Assembly: GCA_027365345.1 (NCBI GenBank)
Contig: DAHXNO010000184.1
Coordinates: forward strand, 1 to 40,172
From: Granulicella sp.
Lineage (GTDB): Bacteria > Acidobacteriota > Terriglobia > Terriglobales > Acidobacteriaceae
DNA length: 40,172 nucleotides
Direction of reading: 5' to 3'
In this document: piece after piece, positions 26,466 through 35,765 of the stretch
How positions within the stretch are numbered: the first letter of the stretch is position 1
Layout of the letters: each line of letters opens with the position of its first letter
Notes under the pieces: model-generated
Told to the model about the DNA's origin: nothing
Seen by the model: the letters and a program-made list of their open reading frames with translations, nothing else
Databases searched by the model: none
Position numbers and translations under genes: made by a program

Positions 26466-28226
26466 TTGCAACTTATCCGCAGGTTCCGTATTCCAGCCCT
26501 GTTCTGCTCCCTGGCTGTGCTGGCGTGCGAGTTCCTGAGCCGTCCCTACGCGGAGATGGGCGTCTGCGACGACGGTCCCTACGCTTTGATGGCGCGTCAT
26601 TTGGCCAACACCGGCCATGTCGTCTACGACGGGTGGGCCACGGCCATGCTGGGCTGGCAGCTTTACGTGGGCGCAACCTTCATCAAGCTGTTTGGATACT
26701 CCCTTACCAGCGTGCGCATGAGCACTCTGCTGGTGGCTATGGCGATGGCCTGGCTGCTGCAGCGCACGCTGGCGCTGGCGGGCATCCACGAACGCAATGC
26801 GACGCTGGGCACGCTGGCCTTTGTGCTTTCTCCGCTTTATCTAACCCTGGCAGCCACGTACATGAACGACATCTTCGGCTTGTTTGCCGTGGTGATCTGC
26901 CTGTATGGCTGCCTACGCGCTCTGCAGGCAGCGACGGATCGCGCCACGATTGCATGGCTGTGCTTCGCCGTGGCGACGAACGCCGTCCTAGGCACGGCAC
27001 GCCAGATTGCCTGGCTGGGCATCCTGGTGATGGTTCCCTCCGCGCTGTATGTGCTGGGCCGGCGTGGAGCATGGCGTAAAGCGAAGGTTGTTCTGTGGGC
27101 CGGCGGCGCCGCGACGGCGGCGGGTGCGCTGTTTCTCTTCGCCTGCATGCAGTGGTTTGCGCGCCAGCCCTACTCCGTCCCCGAGCACCTGAGTTTACAC
27201 GGCGGGAGCGGGCTGAACGTTCTTGCAACGTTTTTCCATATTTTCCTGGAGTTTCCCTTTCTGCTGCTCCCGGTTCTGGTGCTGTTCGTCCCTGGGCTGC
27301 GCAAGGACCTTCGCCGTTCTGCGAGGGTGGCCGCTGTCGTCTTCGGGATCTGCGTCCTGGTTGTAGTGGTCCTTTACGTGACGCGCGGTCAGGACCGTCC
27401 TGTGCTAGAGCCAACGATGAGGGATTGGGTGACCATTTATGGTGGATTCGCCGGGGCCTGGATTGCGGGAGATCCTCCTATTTTTCTCCATGACGGCGTA
27501 CGCGTCGTGCTGACGATTGCCTCGCTGGGTGGGTTGCTTGGACTGATTGTTTCGCTTGCTTCTCCGCGCCCGATCCTGCCTGAGAGGGAGGGCGCACAAG
27601 CGCTGCCATGGGGGGAGTTGGGCACGCTTGTTGCTCCCTTCGCAGTGGCTTATGCGTTGCTGCTGATCCCGCGATCGGCCGAGACGGTCGCCCTGGTGAG
27701 CGTGCTCTACGACCGGTACCTGCTGGAGTTGTTGGTCATTGCGCTACCGTGCGTCGTCCGCTACTACCAGGAGCGAGTGCAGGCGCGGCTGCCGCCAGCC
27801 GCTGTCTGGATGGTCAGCGTCACGGCTATCTACAGCATCGTGGTGGTCCACAATATGTTTTCGTTCTATCGCGCGCGGGTGGCGCTGGCCGCTGAGATCC
27901 GCGCCGGCGGGGTGCCGGACACCTCCGTGGACAATGGCTGGGAGTACAACTTCGCGGTGGAACTTCGGCACTCCAGCCATATCAACGATCCCCGTATTGC
28001 GGTTCCGGCGAACGCCTACACGCCCGTGCCACGGGCTGCCGGGAGCCTTTGCGCCTCTGTTCTGGGGGATCGCGCCCCTGACGTCCGGCCCGTCTTCCGC
28101 GTCGCGTTCGATCCCGGCGCCTGCTACGGCCCTGCGCCGTTCGCGCCGGTGCACTACTCCCGCTGGCTGGCATCCCGGCCAGGCACGTTGTACGTGGTTC
28201 GTTCTCTGCCGCCGGTGAAGAGGTGA
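26466..28226 (+). CDS. Array copy 2: GT-C/GT39-like membrane glycosyltransferase
   Basis: 586 residues; TTG start, 106 bp after copy 1. The acidic pair is D35-D36 in MGVCDDGPYALMARHLANTG. Around 10-12 hydrophobic helices, then a C-terminal outer domain beginning near VPDTSVDNGWEYNFAVELRH. Cysteines at about 529 and 553 are shared by all copies and could form a disulphide. The segment between PYSVPEHL (about 235) and the block starting LGGLLGLIVSL (about 375) is where copies differ most; here it includes TMRDWVTIYGGF. Nucleotides 27711-27794 match copy 4 at all but two positions, unlike the flanking sequence. Probable polyprenyl-phosphate-sugar-dependent transferase; donor and acceptor unknown. 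Confidence 0.82.
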   Translation: MQLIRRFRIPALFCSLAVLACEFLSRPYAEMGVCDDGPYALMARHLANTGHVVYDGWATAMLGWQLYVGATFIKLFGYSLTSVRMSTLLVAMAMAWLLQRTLALAGIHERNATLGTLAFVLSPLYLTLAATYMNDIFGLFAVVICLYGCLRALQAATDRATIAWLCFAVATNAVLGTARQIAWLGILVMVPSALYVLGRRGAWRKAKVVLWAGGAATAAGALFLFACMQWFARQPYSVPEHLSLHGGSGLNVLATFFHIFLEFPFLLLPVLVLFVPGLRKDLRRSARVAAVVFGICVLVVVVLYVTRGQDRPVLEPTMRDWVTIYGGFAGAWIAGDPPIFLHDGVRVVLTIASLGGLLGLIVSLASPRPILPEREGAQALPWGELGTLVAPFAVAYALLLIPRSAETVALVSVLYDRYLLELLVIALPCVVRYYQERVQARLPPAAVWMVSVTAIYSIVVVHNMFSFYRARVALAAEIRAGGVPDTSVDNGWEYNFAVELRHSSHINDPRIAVPANAYTPVPRAAGSLCASVLGDRAPDVRPVFRVAFDPGACYGPAPFAPVHYSRWLASRPGTLYVVRSLPPVKR

Positions 28227-28239
28227 CCCAGATCCGCGC

Positions 28240-28331
28240 TCTGCTAGTCTGGACGGAAGCTTGCCTGAAGCTACACGCTCGACGATTGCGGAGTTCCACG
28301 AGCGCCAACGAAGACTCGCGTCGGAGGCTGT
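28240..28331 (+). promoter_or_regulatory. Leader of array copy 3
   Basis: tctgctagtctg at 28240-28251, 92 bases before TTG, with gtgacc 16 bases before the -10-like hexamer. It shares an exact ~30-nt block with leaders 2 and 4 around cggagttccacgagcgcc, including a six-pair version of the inverted repeat. Confidence 0.55.
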
Positions 28332-30084
28332 TTGCAACTGGTCCGCAGGTTCCATCTTCCAGCCCTGTTTTGCTCCATGGCTGTGCTCCTGTGCGCGCTG
28401 GCAAGCCGCCCATATGCCGACATGGGCATTGACGACGAATGCCCGTACGCTTTGATGGCGCGGCATTTAGCCAACACCGGCCATATCGCCTATAACGGAT
28501 GGGCTACAGCCATGCTGGGCTGGCAGCTTTACCTGGGCGCAGCCTTCATCAAGCTGTTTGGATACTCCTTTGCCAGCGTGCGCATGAGCACTCTGCTGGT
28601 GGCTATGGCGATGGCATGGCTGCTGCAGCGCACGCTGGCGCTGGCGGGCATCAACGAGCGCAACGCCACGCTGGGCACGCTGGGGCTGATGCTCTCTCCG
28701 TTGTTCCTGGCGCTCTCCGTGACGTATATGAGCGACATGTTTGGCCTGTTTGCGGTGGTGATGTGCGTGTACGGCTGTCTGCGCGCTTTGCAGGCAGCGA
28801 CGGAGCGAGCTACGATCGCATGGCTATGCTTCGCCGTGGCGACGAACGCGATCTTTGGCAGCGCGCGGCAGATTGCCTGGCTGGGCCTTCTGGTGATGGT
28901 TCCCTCCGCGCTGTATGTGCTGGGCTCCCGCAAGGGATGGCGTAAGAGCCGGAAGGTTCTGTGGGCGGGTGCGGCGGCTACGGCGGCGGGCGCGCTGTTT
29001 CTCTTCGCCTGTATGCAGTGGTTTGCCCGCCAGCCCTACTCCATCCCGGAGCACCTTGTGAAGCCTGGCGAGAATGGGTTTTACGCTCTTTCGCGGTTCT
29101 TCCATGCCTCCCTTGGACTGCCCTTTCTGCTGCTCCCGATTGTGATCCTCTTCCTTCCCGAGTTGGGCAGGGACCTGCGCCGCACCTTCAGGACGGGGGC
29201 ATTGGCTTCCGTAGCCTGCGGTCTGATCCTGCTGATTCTGCACGTTACGCACGCTGAGGCCAAGCCCGTGCTGGAGCCGACCATGGGGGCCTGGGGGGAT
29301 TGGATCAGCAAATATGATGTTTTCGTAGATACCGGCATGGGGGGCTCGCCGCCAATTTTTCTGGGAGTGGGGACGCGGGTGGTGCTGACGATTGCCTCTC
29401 TGGGCGGCCTGCTTGGCCTTGTCGTCTCGCTCCTGGGTCCGCGCGCTGACTTGCCCGAGACGGAGGGCCCGCGAGCGCTGTCCTGGAGGGAGCTTGGCAT
29501 CCTTCTTGCTCCCTTCACGGCCGCTTATTCTCTGCTGCTGATCCCGCGGGCCGCCACGAAGGAAGGAATCTTCGACCGGTACTTGCTTGAGTTGCTGGTG
29601 GTGATGCTGCTCTGCGTGGTGCGCTGGTACCAGGAGCGGGTTCAGGAGCGGCTGCCGCCGGCCGCAGTTGGGATGGTCTGCCTTACCGCGATCTACGGCG
29701 TCGCGTTGGTTCACAATATGTTTTCCTACAGCCGGGCACGTTTGGTGCTGGCGGCTGAGATCCGTGCCAGCGGCGTTCCAGACACCTCCGTCAACAATGG
29801 CTGGGAGTACAACTTTGCGGTGGAGCTGCGGCACTCGAGCCATCTGAACGATCCGCATATTGAGTTTCCGGCGAATGGCTATGCTCCCGTGCCTCCGCTC
29901 CCCCCCCGGTAGCTGCAATATTTATTCGAACAGCTTGACTCCGCACATTCACCCGCTGTTTGGCGTCTCCTTTGACCCCAGAGCTTGCCGTGGCGAGGCT
30001 CCGTTTGCCCCGGTGCGCTACTCGCGCTGGCTCGCGTCCCCTGGCACCTTGTACGTGGTTCGCTTTGTGCCGCCGACGAGGTAG
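28332..30084 (+). pseudogene. Array copy 3: GT-C glycosyltransferase frameshifted at a C8 tract
   Basis: Intact by alignment from TTG 28332 until about residue 523, where the frame hits a run of eight C (29900-29907) and terminates at TAG 29910-29912 after 526 residues. Removing one C restores the family C-terminus (PPLPPGSC, then TPHIHPLFGVSFDP, SRWLASPGTLYVVRF) to the stop at 30084. The lost part is the conserved C-terminal domain with both cysteines. The first loop reads MGIDDECPYALMARHL, so the usual DD pair is D-E-like here. Nothing else is degraded, which argues for a very recent mutation, a reversible phase-variable switch, or an assembly indel. Confidence 0.8.
29900..29907 (+). repeat. 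C8 homopolymer tract in array copy 3
   Basis: Eight consecutive C. Seven would keep the family reading frame; the other copies have interrupted codons at this Pro-rich position, so only copy 3 has a slippage-prone run. Confidence 0.9.
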
Positions 30085-30098
30085 CACGCAATCCGCGG

Positions 30099-30191
30099 TC
30101 TGCTACTCTGAAATCGAATCTTGCCTGAGGCCACGCGCTCGAACCTTGCGGAGTTCCACGAGCGCCAACGAAGACTCTCATCGGAGGTTGT
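30099..30191 (+). promoter_or_regulatory. Leader of array copy 4
   Basis: tctgctactctg at 30099-30110 (TG-n-TACTCT), 93 bases before TTG. The central part is almost identical to leader 2, including the complete 7-bp inverted repeat. Confidence 0.55.
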
Positions 30192-31937
30192 TTGCAACTC
30201 GTCCGCAGGTTCCGTATTCCAGCCCTGTTCTGCTCCCTGGCTGTGCTGTTTTGCGAGCTGGTGAGCCGCCCTTATGCCGGTATGGGCATCTGCGACGATT
30301 GGACCTACATCCACAGCGCGCAACGGCTCGCGGTGACCGGCCACATCCTGTACAACGGCGTGGAGACGCCGATGCTGGGCTGGCAGCTTTACCTGGGTGC
30401 TGCGTTTATCAAGCTGTTTGGCTTTTCGCTGACTGCCGTGCGCATGAGCACCCTTCTGGTGGCCGTGGCGATGGCGTGGTTGTTGCAGCGGACGCTGGCG
30501 CTGGCAGGCGTCAGCGAGCGCAATGCCACGCTGGGCACGCTGGCCCTGGTGCTCTCGCCGCTTTACCTGATGCTCTCCGTGACCTATATGACCGACATCT
30601 TCGGCCTGTTCGCGGTGGTGATTTGCCTGTACGGCTGCCTGCGCGCCCTGCGCGCTTCCACGGATCGCGCCACGATTGCATGGCTGTGCTTCGCCGTGGC
30701 GACGAACGCCGTCCTGGGCACGGCGCGCCAGATTGCCTGGCTGGGCAATCTGGTGATGGTTCCCTCCGCGCTGTATGTGCTGAGCCGGCGCGGGGCTTGG
30801 CGCAGCCGTGAGAAGGTTCTGTTCGCAGGCGGGGCGGCTGCGCTTGCCGGCGCACTGTTTCTCTTCGCCTGCATGCAGTGGTTTACGCGCCAGCCCTACT
30901 CCGTCCCAGAGCACCTGACTGTACGGGGGGGGAGCGGGCTCAATGTCCTTGCAGCGTTCTTCCATGCGGCCCTGGAAATCCCCTTTCTGCTGCTTCCGGT
31001 TGTGGCTCTTTTTCTGCCCAGGTTGCGCAAGGACCTTCACCGCGCCATCCGAGTCGCCTCTGTGGCTGCACTGGCTTGCGTCGGCCTCGTGCTGACGCTT
31101 CATCTTCTGCACGCCCAGGATCGCCCATTGTTAGAGCCAACCATGCGGAATTGGGTGAGCAGATATGACGTGTTCGAGGATGGCAGCCTGGGAGGCACGC
31201 CCCCGGTGTTTCTGGGAGTGGGGACACGTGTGGTGCTTACGGCTGCTTCTCTGGGCGGCCTGCTTGGCCTCGTCGTCTCGCTCCTGGGTCCGCCCGCGGC
31301 GGTGCCCCGGGCGGAGGGCCCGCAAACGCTGCCGTGGAGGGAGCTTGGCATCCTTCTTGCTCCCTTCGCGGCCGCCTATTCCGCGCTGCTGATCCCGCGA
31401 GCCGCCACGAGGGATGGGATCTATGACCGGTACCTGCTGGAGTTGTTGGTCATTGCGCTACCGTGCGTTGTCCGCTACTACCAGGAGCGAGTGCAGACGC
31501 GGCTGCCGCTAGCCGCTGTTCTGATGGTGTGGATCACGGCGATCTACAGCATTGCGGTGGTCCACAATATGTTTTCCTTCTATCGCGCAAGGGTGGCCCT
31601 GGCGGCTGAGGTCCGCGCCAGCGGCGTGCCCGACACAGCCGTCGATAACGGCTGGGAGTACAACTTCGCGGTCGAGCTCCGACACTCGGACCATCTGAAC
31701 GACCCCCGCGTTGAGGTTCCGGCGAATGCCTACACGCCTGTGCCGCAGGCTCCCGGCGGCCTTTGTACCACTGGCCTCTGGGACCGTACGCCGCACGTTC
31801 GCGCGGTCTATGGCGTCTCCTTCGACCCCAACGCCTGTTACGGCCCTGCTCCGTTTGCCCCGGTACATTACTCCCGGTGGCTGGCGTCCCCGGGCTCGTT
31901 GTACGTGGTCCGCTACCGGCCGCCGGGGAGGGAGTGA
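30192..31937 (+). CDS. Array copy 4: GT-C/GT39-like membrane glycosyltransferase, loop-1 variant
   Basis: 581 residues, TTG start, 107 bp after the restored end of copy 3. The first outer loop differs from most copies: MGICDDWTYIHSAQRLAVTG and YNGVETPMLG replace the GPYxLMARHLA and GWATAMLG forms; copy 8 carries a related version (AQRLAETG, NTTPMLG). Since this loop holds the presumed catalytic acids, copies 4 and 8 may have a different donor or acceptor. Mosaic: its leader and 31425-31508 match copy 2, while the stretch around 31211-31380 matches copy 3. The C-terminal domain retains both cysteines (GGLC; NACYG). Otherwise the same helix layout as copy 2. Confidence 0.82.
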   Translation: MQLVRRFRIPALFCSLAVLFCELVSRPYAGMGICDDWTYIHSAQRLAVTGHILYNGVETPMLGWQLYLGAAFIKLFGFSLTAVRMSTLLVAVAMAWLLQRTLALAGVSERNATLGTLALVLSPLYLMLSVTYMTDIFGLFAVVICLYGCLRALRASTDRATIAWLCFAVATNAVLGTARQIAWLGNLVMVPSALYVLSRRGAWRSREKVLFAGGAAALAGALFLFACMQWFTRQPYSVPEHLTVRGGSGLNVLAAFFHAALEIPFLLLPVVALFLPRLRKDLHRAIRVASVAALACVGLVLTLHLLHAQDRPLLEPTMRNWVSRYDVFEDGSLGGTPPVFLGVGTRVVLTAASLGGLLGLVVSLLGPPAAVPRAEGPQTLPWRELGILLAPFAAAYSALLIPRAATRDGIYDRYLLELLVIALPCVVRYYQERVQTRLPLAAVLMVWITAIYSIAVVHNMFSFYRARVALAAEVRASGVPDTAVDNGWEYNFAVELRHSDHLNDPRVEVPANAYTPVPQAPGGLCTTGLWDRTPHVRAVYGVSFDPNACYGPAPFAPVHYSRWLASPGSLYVVRYRPPGRE

Positions 31938-31950
31938 CGCAGATCCGCGT

Positions 31951-32041
31951 TCTGCTACTCTGAAGCCAATCTTGCCTGAATCGACACGCTCGAAGATTGC
32001 AGCGTTCCATGAGCACGGACAAAAATCGCCTCGGAGGCTCT
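31951..32041 (+). promoter_or_regulatory. Leader of array copy 5
   Basis: tctgctactctg at 31951-31962, 91 bases before TTG, with gtgacg 16 bases before tactct. The inverted repeat is reduced to GCTC/GAGC. An in-frame ATG at 32009, without a ribosome binding site, would add 11 residues if used. Confidence 0.55.
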
Positions 32042-33808
32042 TTGCAACTCGCTCGCAGGTTCCGTCTTCCAGCCCTGTTCTGCGCCCTGGCCGTTCTGCT
32101 CTGTGAGCTGATCAGCCGCCCCTACGCCGAGATGGGCATCAGTGACGACGGCCCCTACATTCTGATGGCGCGGCATCTGGCCGGCTCCGGCCATATTGCG
32201 TACGACGGCTGGGCCTCCCCCATGCTGGGCTTCCAGCTTTACCTGGGCGCGGCCTTTATCAAGCTCTTCGGCTTCTCCTTCACCACGGTACGTATGAGCA
32301 CCCTGCTGGTGGCCGTGGTGACGGCCTGGTTGTTGCAGCGCACGCTGGTCCAGGCGGGCATTCGCGAGCGCAACGCGGTGCTGGGCACGCTGGCGCTCGT
32401 TCTGTCACCGCTTTACCTGATGCTCTCGGTGACCTACTTGACGGACATCTTCGGCCTGTTTGCGGTGGTGATCTGTCTCTATGGATGCCTGCGCGCTCTG
32501 GAGGCCGCGACGGATGGCGCGGTCATCGCATGGCTGTGCTTCGCCGTGGCGACGAATGCAGTCTTTGGCACCACGCGGCAGATTGCGTGGCTGGGGATCC
32601 TGGTGATGCTGCCTTCGACGTTGTATCTGCTGGGCTGGCGTGGGGCGTGGCGCACACGGCGGCGGGTCCTGTTCGCCGGCGGGGCGGCGGCGGCGGCGGG
32701 CGCGCTGTTTATCTTCGCGTGCATGCGTTGGTTCAGCCACCAACCATACACCATGCCGGAGCATCTGATCCCGAACGCCTTTCCCGCCGCACAGACCCTC
32801 AAGAATCTCGCGCAATTCTTCCTGGATGCCCCTTTCCTGCTGCTCCCTGTTTTCGCTTTGTTCCTTCCCCGAATCTGGAGGGCCAGAGGCCGCGTTCTGG
32901 CGTTTGCGGTGGTGGCGTCCCTGGGTTACGCTCTGCTGGTGTTTTTCGCCCTTCATCGGCCCGGTTACTCCACAACCACGCTTTTGGAGCCCACCCATCG
33001 GAACTTAGGCAACTGGGTGGGGATCCACGGGATCCATGAGGGGGTCAGCCTCCAGGGCGTGCCGCCGGTTTTCCTGTACCCGTGGATGCAGGAGGTGGTG
33101 ACATTTCTTTCTCTGGGTGGGCTGCTCGGCCTGGTGGTCTGTCTGCTCTCCTCGGTCCGGCGTGGGGCGGAGGGTGCGGTATCGCCGGCAGAAGTGACCT
33201 GGCGTGAGCTCGGCATCCTGCTTGGGCCCTTCGTCGTGGTGTACACGCTGCTACTGGTTCCGCGAGCCGCGTCAAAATCTTTCGGCATCTACGACAGATA
33301 CCTGCTGGAGGTTCTGGTGGCGGCTCTGATTTTGGCGGCGCGGTTCTATCAGGAGAGAATCTCGCCGCGTCTTCCGCGCGCCATGATTCTCCTGGTCGCA
33401 ATCATGGCCGTTTACGGCATGGCCTGCACTCACAACATGTTTACGCTGTATCGAGCGCGCCTGGCGCTCGCCGACGAGGTCCGCGCCGGCGGGGTCCCCG
33501 ATACCGCGGTGGACTACGGGTTTGAGTACAACTTTGGGACTGAGCTCCGGCACGCCAACCATCTGAACGTGGACCTGATTGAGAATCCGGCCGATGCCTA
33601 CGTGCCCGCGCCTCCGCTGCCCGCCGGCTCCTGCAAGATGTTCTGGCACGACTATACGCCGCACATCCGTCCTCTCTACGGGGTCTCGTTTGACCCCAAC
33701 GCCTGCTACGGCGAGGCTTCTTTTGCTCCGATACACTACTCGCGCTGGCCCTACCGCGACCCCGGAACGCTGTACGTTGTCCGCTATCTGCCGCAGAAGA
33801 AGAGGTAA
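32042..33808 (+). CDS. Array copy 5: GT-C/GT39-like membrane glycosyltransferase
   Basis: 588 residues from TTG 32042; an upstream ATG (32009) is less likely because GGAGG fits the TTG. First loop MGISDDGPYILMARHLAGSG; GFQLYLGAAFIKLFG has Phe where all other copies have Trp. The variable middle contains THRNLGNWVGIHGIHEG. Its C-terminal domain (GSCKMFWHDYTPHIRPLYG) and stop context (ctgccgcagaagaagaggtaa) are nearly identical to those of copy 6, and its 5' end (cgctcgcaggttccgtcttc) to that of copy 7, another mosaic pattern. Most distant from copies 2-4 in the N-terminal half. Confidence 0.82.
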   Translation: MQLARRFRLPALFCALAVLLCELISRPYAEMGISDDGPYILMARHLAGSGHIAYDGWASPMLGFQLYLGAAFIKLFGFSFTTVRMSTLLVAVVTAWLLQRTLVQAGIRERNAVLGTLALVLSPLYLMLSVTYLTDIFGLFAVVICLYGCLRALEAATDGAVIAWLCFAVATNAVFGTTRQIAWLGILVMLPSTLYLLGWRGAWRTRRRVLFAGGAAAAAGALFIFACMRWFSHQPYTMPEHLIPNAFPAAQTLKNLAQFFLDAPFLLLPVFALFLPRIWRARGRVLAFAVVASLGYALLVFFALHRPGYSTTTLLEPTHRNLGNWVGIHGIHEGVSLQGVPPVFLYPWMQEVVTFLSLGGLLGLVVCLLSSVRRGAEGAVSPAEVTWRELGILLGPFVVVYTLLLVPRAASKSFGIYDRYLLEVLVAALILAARFYQERISPRLPRAMILLVAIMAVYGMACTHNMFTLYRARLALADEVRAGGVPDTAVDYGFEYNFGTELRHANHLNVDLIENPADAYVPAPPLPAGSCKMFWHDYTPHIRPLYGVSFDPNACYGEASFAPIHYSRWPYRDPGTLYVVRYLPQKKR

Positions 33809-33815
33809 CGCGCGC

Positions 33816-33906
33816 TCTGCTGCTCTGAAGCCAAACCTGACCTGAGCCTGCGCGCTCGACGCTTGCAGGATTTGACGAGTACCAACAAGATCGCATCGGA
33901 GGCTCC
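33816..33906 (+). promoter_or_regulatory. Leader of array copy 6
   Basis: tctgctgctctg at 33816-33827, 91 bases before TTG; the A of TA is replaced by G, so the -10-like hexamer is the weakest of the set. The motif starts only 7 bases after the copy 5 stop, against 11-14 bases for leaders 2-5, which removes the -35-like segment. Confidence 0.5.
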
Positions 33907-35667
33907 TTGCAACTGGTCCGCAGGTTCCGTTTTCCGGCTCTCCTTTGCGCCCTGGCCGTGCTGTTCTGTGAGCTGATTGCGCGCCCCTACGCAAACATGG
34001 GCGTCTGTGATGATGGCCCGTACATTTTGATGGCGCGGCATTTGGCGAACGCCGGCCATGTCGTCTACAACGGATGGGCCACGGCCATGCTGGGGTGGCA
34101 GCTCTATCTGGGCGCGGCGTTTATCAAGGTGTTCGGGTTTTCCTTTGCCAGCGTGCGCATGAGCACGCTGCTGGTGGCCGTAGTGATGGCGTGGCTGCTG
34201 CAGCGGACGATGGTGCTGGCGGGGGCTACGGAGCGCAATGCGACGCTGGGCACGCTGGCCTTTGTGCTCTCGCCGCTGTACCTGGCGCTTTCAGCCACCT
34301 ACATGAATGACATATTCGGCCTGTTCGCCGTGGTGGTCTGCCTGTTCGGCTGTCTGCGAGCCTTGCAGGAATCAACGGAGCGGGCTACGGTCACATGGCT
34401 GTGCTTCGCCGTGGTGACCAATGCTGTTTTTGGCACCGCCAGGCAGATTGCCTGGCTGGGCATTCTGGTGATGGTCCCCTCCGCGCTGTACGTGCTGGGC
34501 CGACGTGGGGCGTGGAGAACAGGCCGGAGGGTCCTGTGGGCGGGCGGAGTTGTTACGGCGGCCGGAGCGCTCTTCATCTTCGCCTGCATGCAGTGGTTTG
34601 CGCGCCAGCCCTACTCCATCCCCGAACACCTGGCCGTGCATGGTGGCACGGCGCTCAACCTTCTCTCCAGGTCCTTCCATGGCTTCCTGGATCTCCCCTT
34701 CCTGCTGCTCCCGATTGTGGCGCTCTTCCTTCCCGAATTGCGCAAGAGTCCTCGCCGCTCCTTCGGTGTCGGCTCCGTGGGCCTGGCGGCCTGCGCTCTG
34801 ATCCTGCTGGTCCTCCATGTGACGCGTGCTGGCGCCCGCCCCATGCTGGAGCCGGCCCTGGGGGATTGGGTCTCCAAATATGGCGGATTTGGGACCATGG
34901 TGCTTACTGGGACTCCTCCGGTCTTTCTCCACGCCGACGCTCGTTTGGTGCTCACAGCTCTCTCCCTGGGCGGGCTACTCGGCCTTATCGCCTCGCTGCT
35001 CGATCCCGGCCCGATCCGACCTGGGACGGAGGCCACGCCGCCTCTGCCGTGGAGAGATCTCGGCGTCCTGCTTGCTCCCTTCGCGGTTGCATATACGCTG
35101 CTTCTGGCCCCCCGGGCCGCCTCGTTGGTGGCGCTCGCAGGCGGGCTCTTCGATCGATACCTGCTAGAGCTGCTAGCGGTGGCGCTGCCGTGCATCGTCC
35201 GGTATTACCAGGAGCGTGTTCAGGCGCGGCTGCCGACGGTGAGTGTCCTCATGGTGGGTTTGACGGCGATGTATAGCGTTGTGACGGTCCATAACATGTT
35301 TTCGCTTTATCGCGCACGCGTGGCGCTGGCCGGCGAGTTCGTGGCCCGTGGCATTCCCGACGCCTCTGTCAATGGCGGGTGGGAGCGCAACATCCTGGTG
35401 GAGATCCGGCACTCCGGCTATGTGAACCAACCCCATATCGAGCTGCCCGCGGATGCCTACACTCCCGCGCCTCCCCTACCCGAAGGCACGTGCCCCATGT
35501 TCTGGGGCGACTATACGCCGCATATCCGGCCCATCTACGGTGTGTCGTTCGATCCCGATGCATGCTATGGCCTGGCTCCGTTTGCGCCAGTGCACTACAC
35601 CCGATGGCCGTTCCTTACGCCGGGTACGCTGTACGTTGTCCGCTATCTGCCGCAGAAGAAGAAGTAA
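33907..35667 (+). CDS. Array copy 6: GT-C/GT39-like membrane glycosyltransferase
   Basis: 586 residues, TTG start, 98 bp after copy 5. First loop ARPYANMGVCDDGPYILMARHLA is nearly that of copy 7. FIKVFG and MNDIFGLFAVVVCLFG distinguish it slightly. The middle region (PALGDWVSKYGGFG) differs from all others. In the C-terminal half VNGGWERNILVEIRHSGYVNQ departs from the DNGWEYNFAVELRH form, although the cysteines (GTC; DACYG) remain. Bases 34498-34541 are one mismatch from copy 7 over 44 nt. Confidence 0.82.
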   Translation: MQLVRRFRFPALLCALAVLFCELIARPYANMGVCDDGPYILMARHLANAGHVVYNGWATAMLGWQLYLGAAFIKVFGFSFASVRMSTLLVAVVMAWLLQRTMVLAGATERNATLGTLAFVLSPLYLALSATYMNDIFGLFAVVVCLFGCLRALQESTERATVTWLCFAVVTNAVFGTARQIAWLGILVMVPSALYVLGRRGAWRTGRRVLWAGGVVTAAGALFIFACMQWFARQPYSIPEHLAVHGGTALNLLSRSFHGFLDLPFLLLPIVALFLPELRKSPRRSFGVGSVGLAACALILLVLHVTRAGARPMLEPALGDWVSKYGGFGTMVLTGTPPVFLHADARLVLTALSLGGLLGLIASLLDPGPIRPGTEATPPLPWRDLGVLLAPFAVAYTLLLAPRAASLVALAGGLFDRYLLELLAVALPCIVRYYQERVQARLPTVSVLMVGLTAMYSVVTVHNMFSLYRARVALAGEFVARGIPDASVNGGWERNILVEIRHSGYVNQPHIELPADAYTPAPPLPEGTCPMFWGDYTPHIRPIYGVSFDPDACYGLAPFAPVHYTRWPFLTPGTLYVVRYLPQKKK

Positions 35668-35674
35668 CGCGCGC

Positions 35675-35765
35675 TCTGCTACTCTGAAGCCGAGCCTTAC
35701 CTGAGCCTGTGCGCTCGACGCTCGCAGGGTTCGACGAGTACCAAAATAATCGCCTCGGAGGCTCT
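35675..35765 (+). promoter_or_regulatory. Leader of array copy 7
   Basis: tctgctactctg at 35675-35686, 91 bases before TTG. It has the same compact junction with the preceding stop codon as leader 6 and shares gacgagtaccaa with it. Confidence 0.52.

Noticed and set aside
28499-28945. Additional open frames inside the array copies (also at 24664, 26420, 29960, 34395)
   Set aside because: They recur at the same relative position in each paralogue and are out-of-frame shadows of the conserved helix-encoding sequence.
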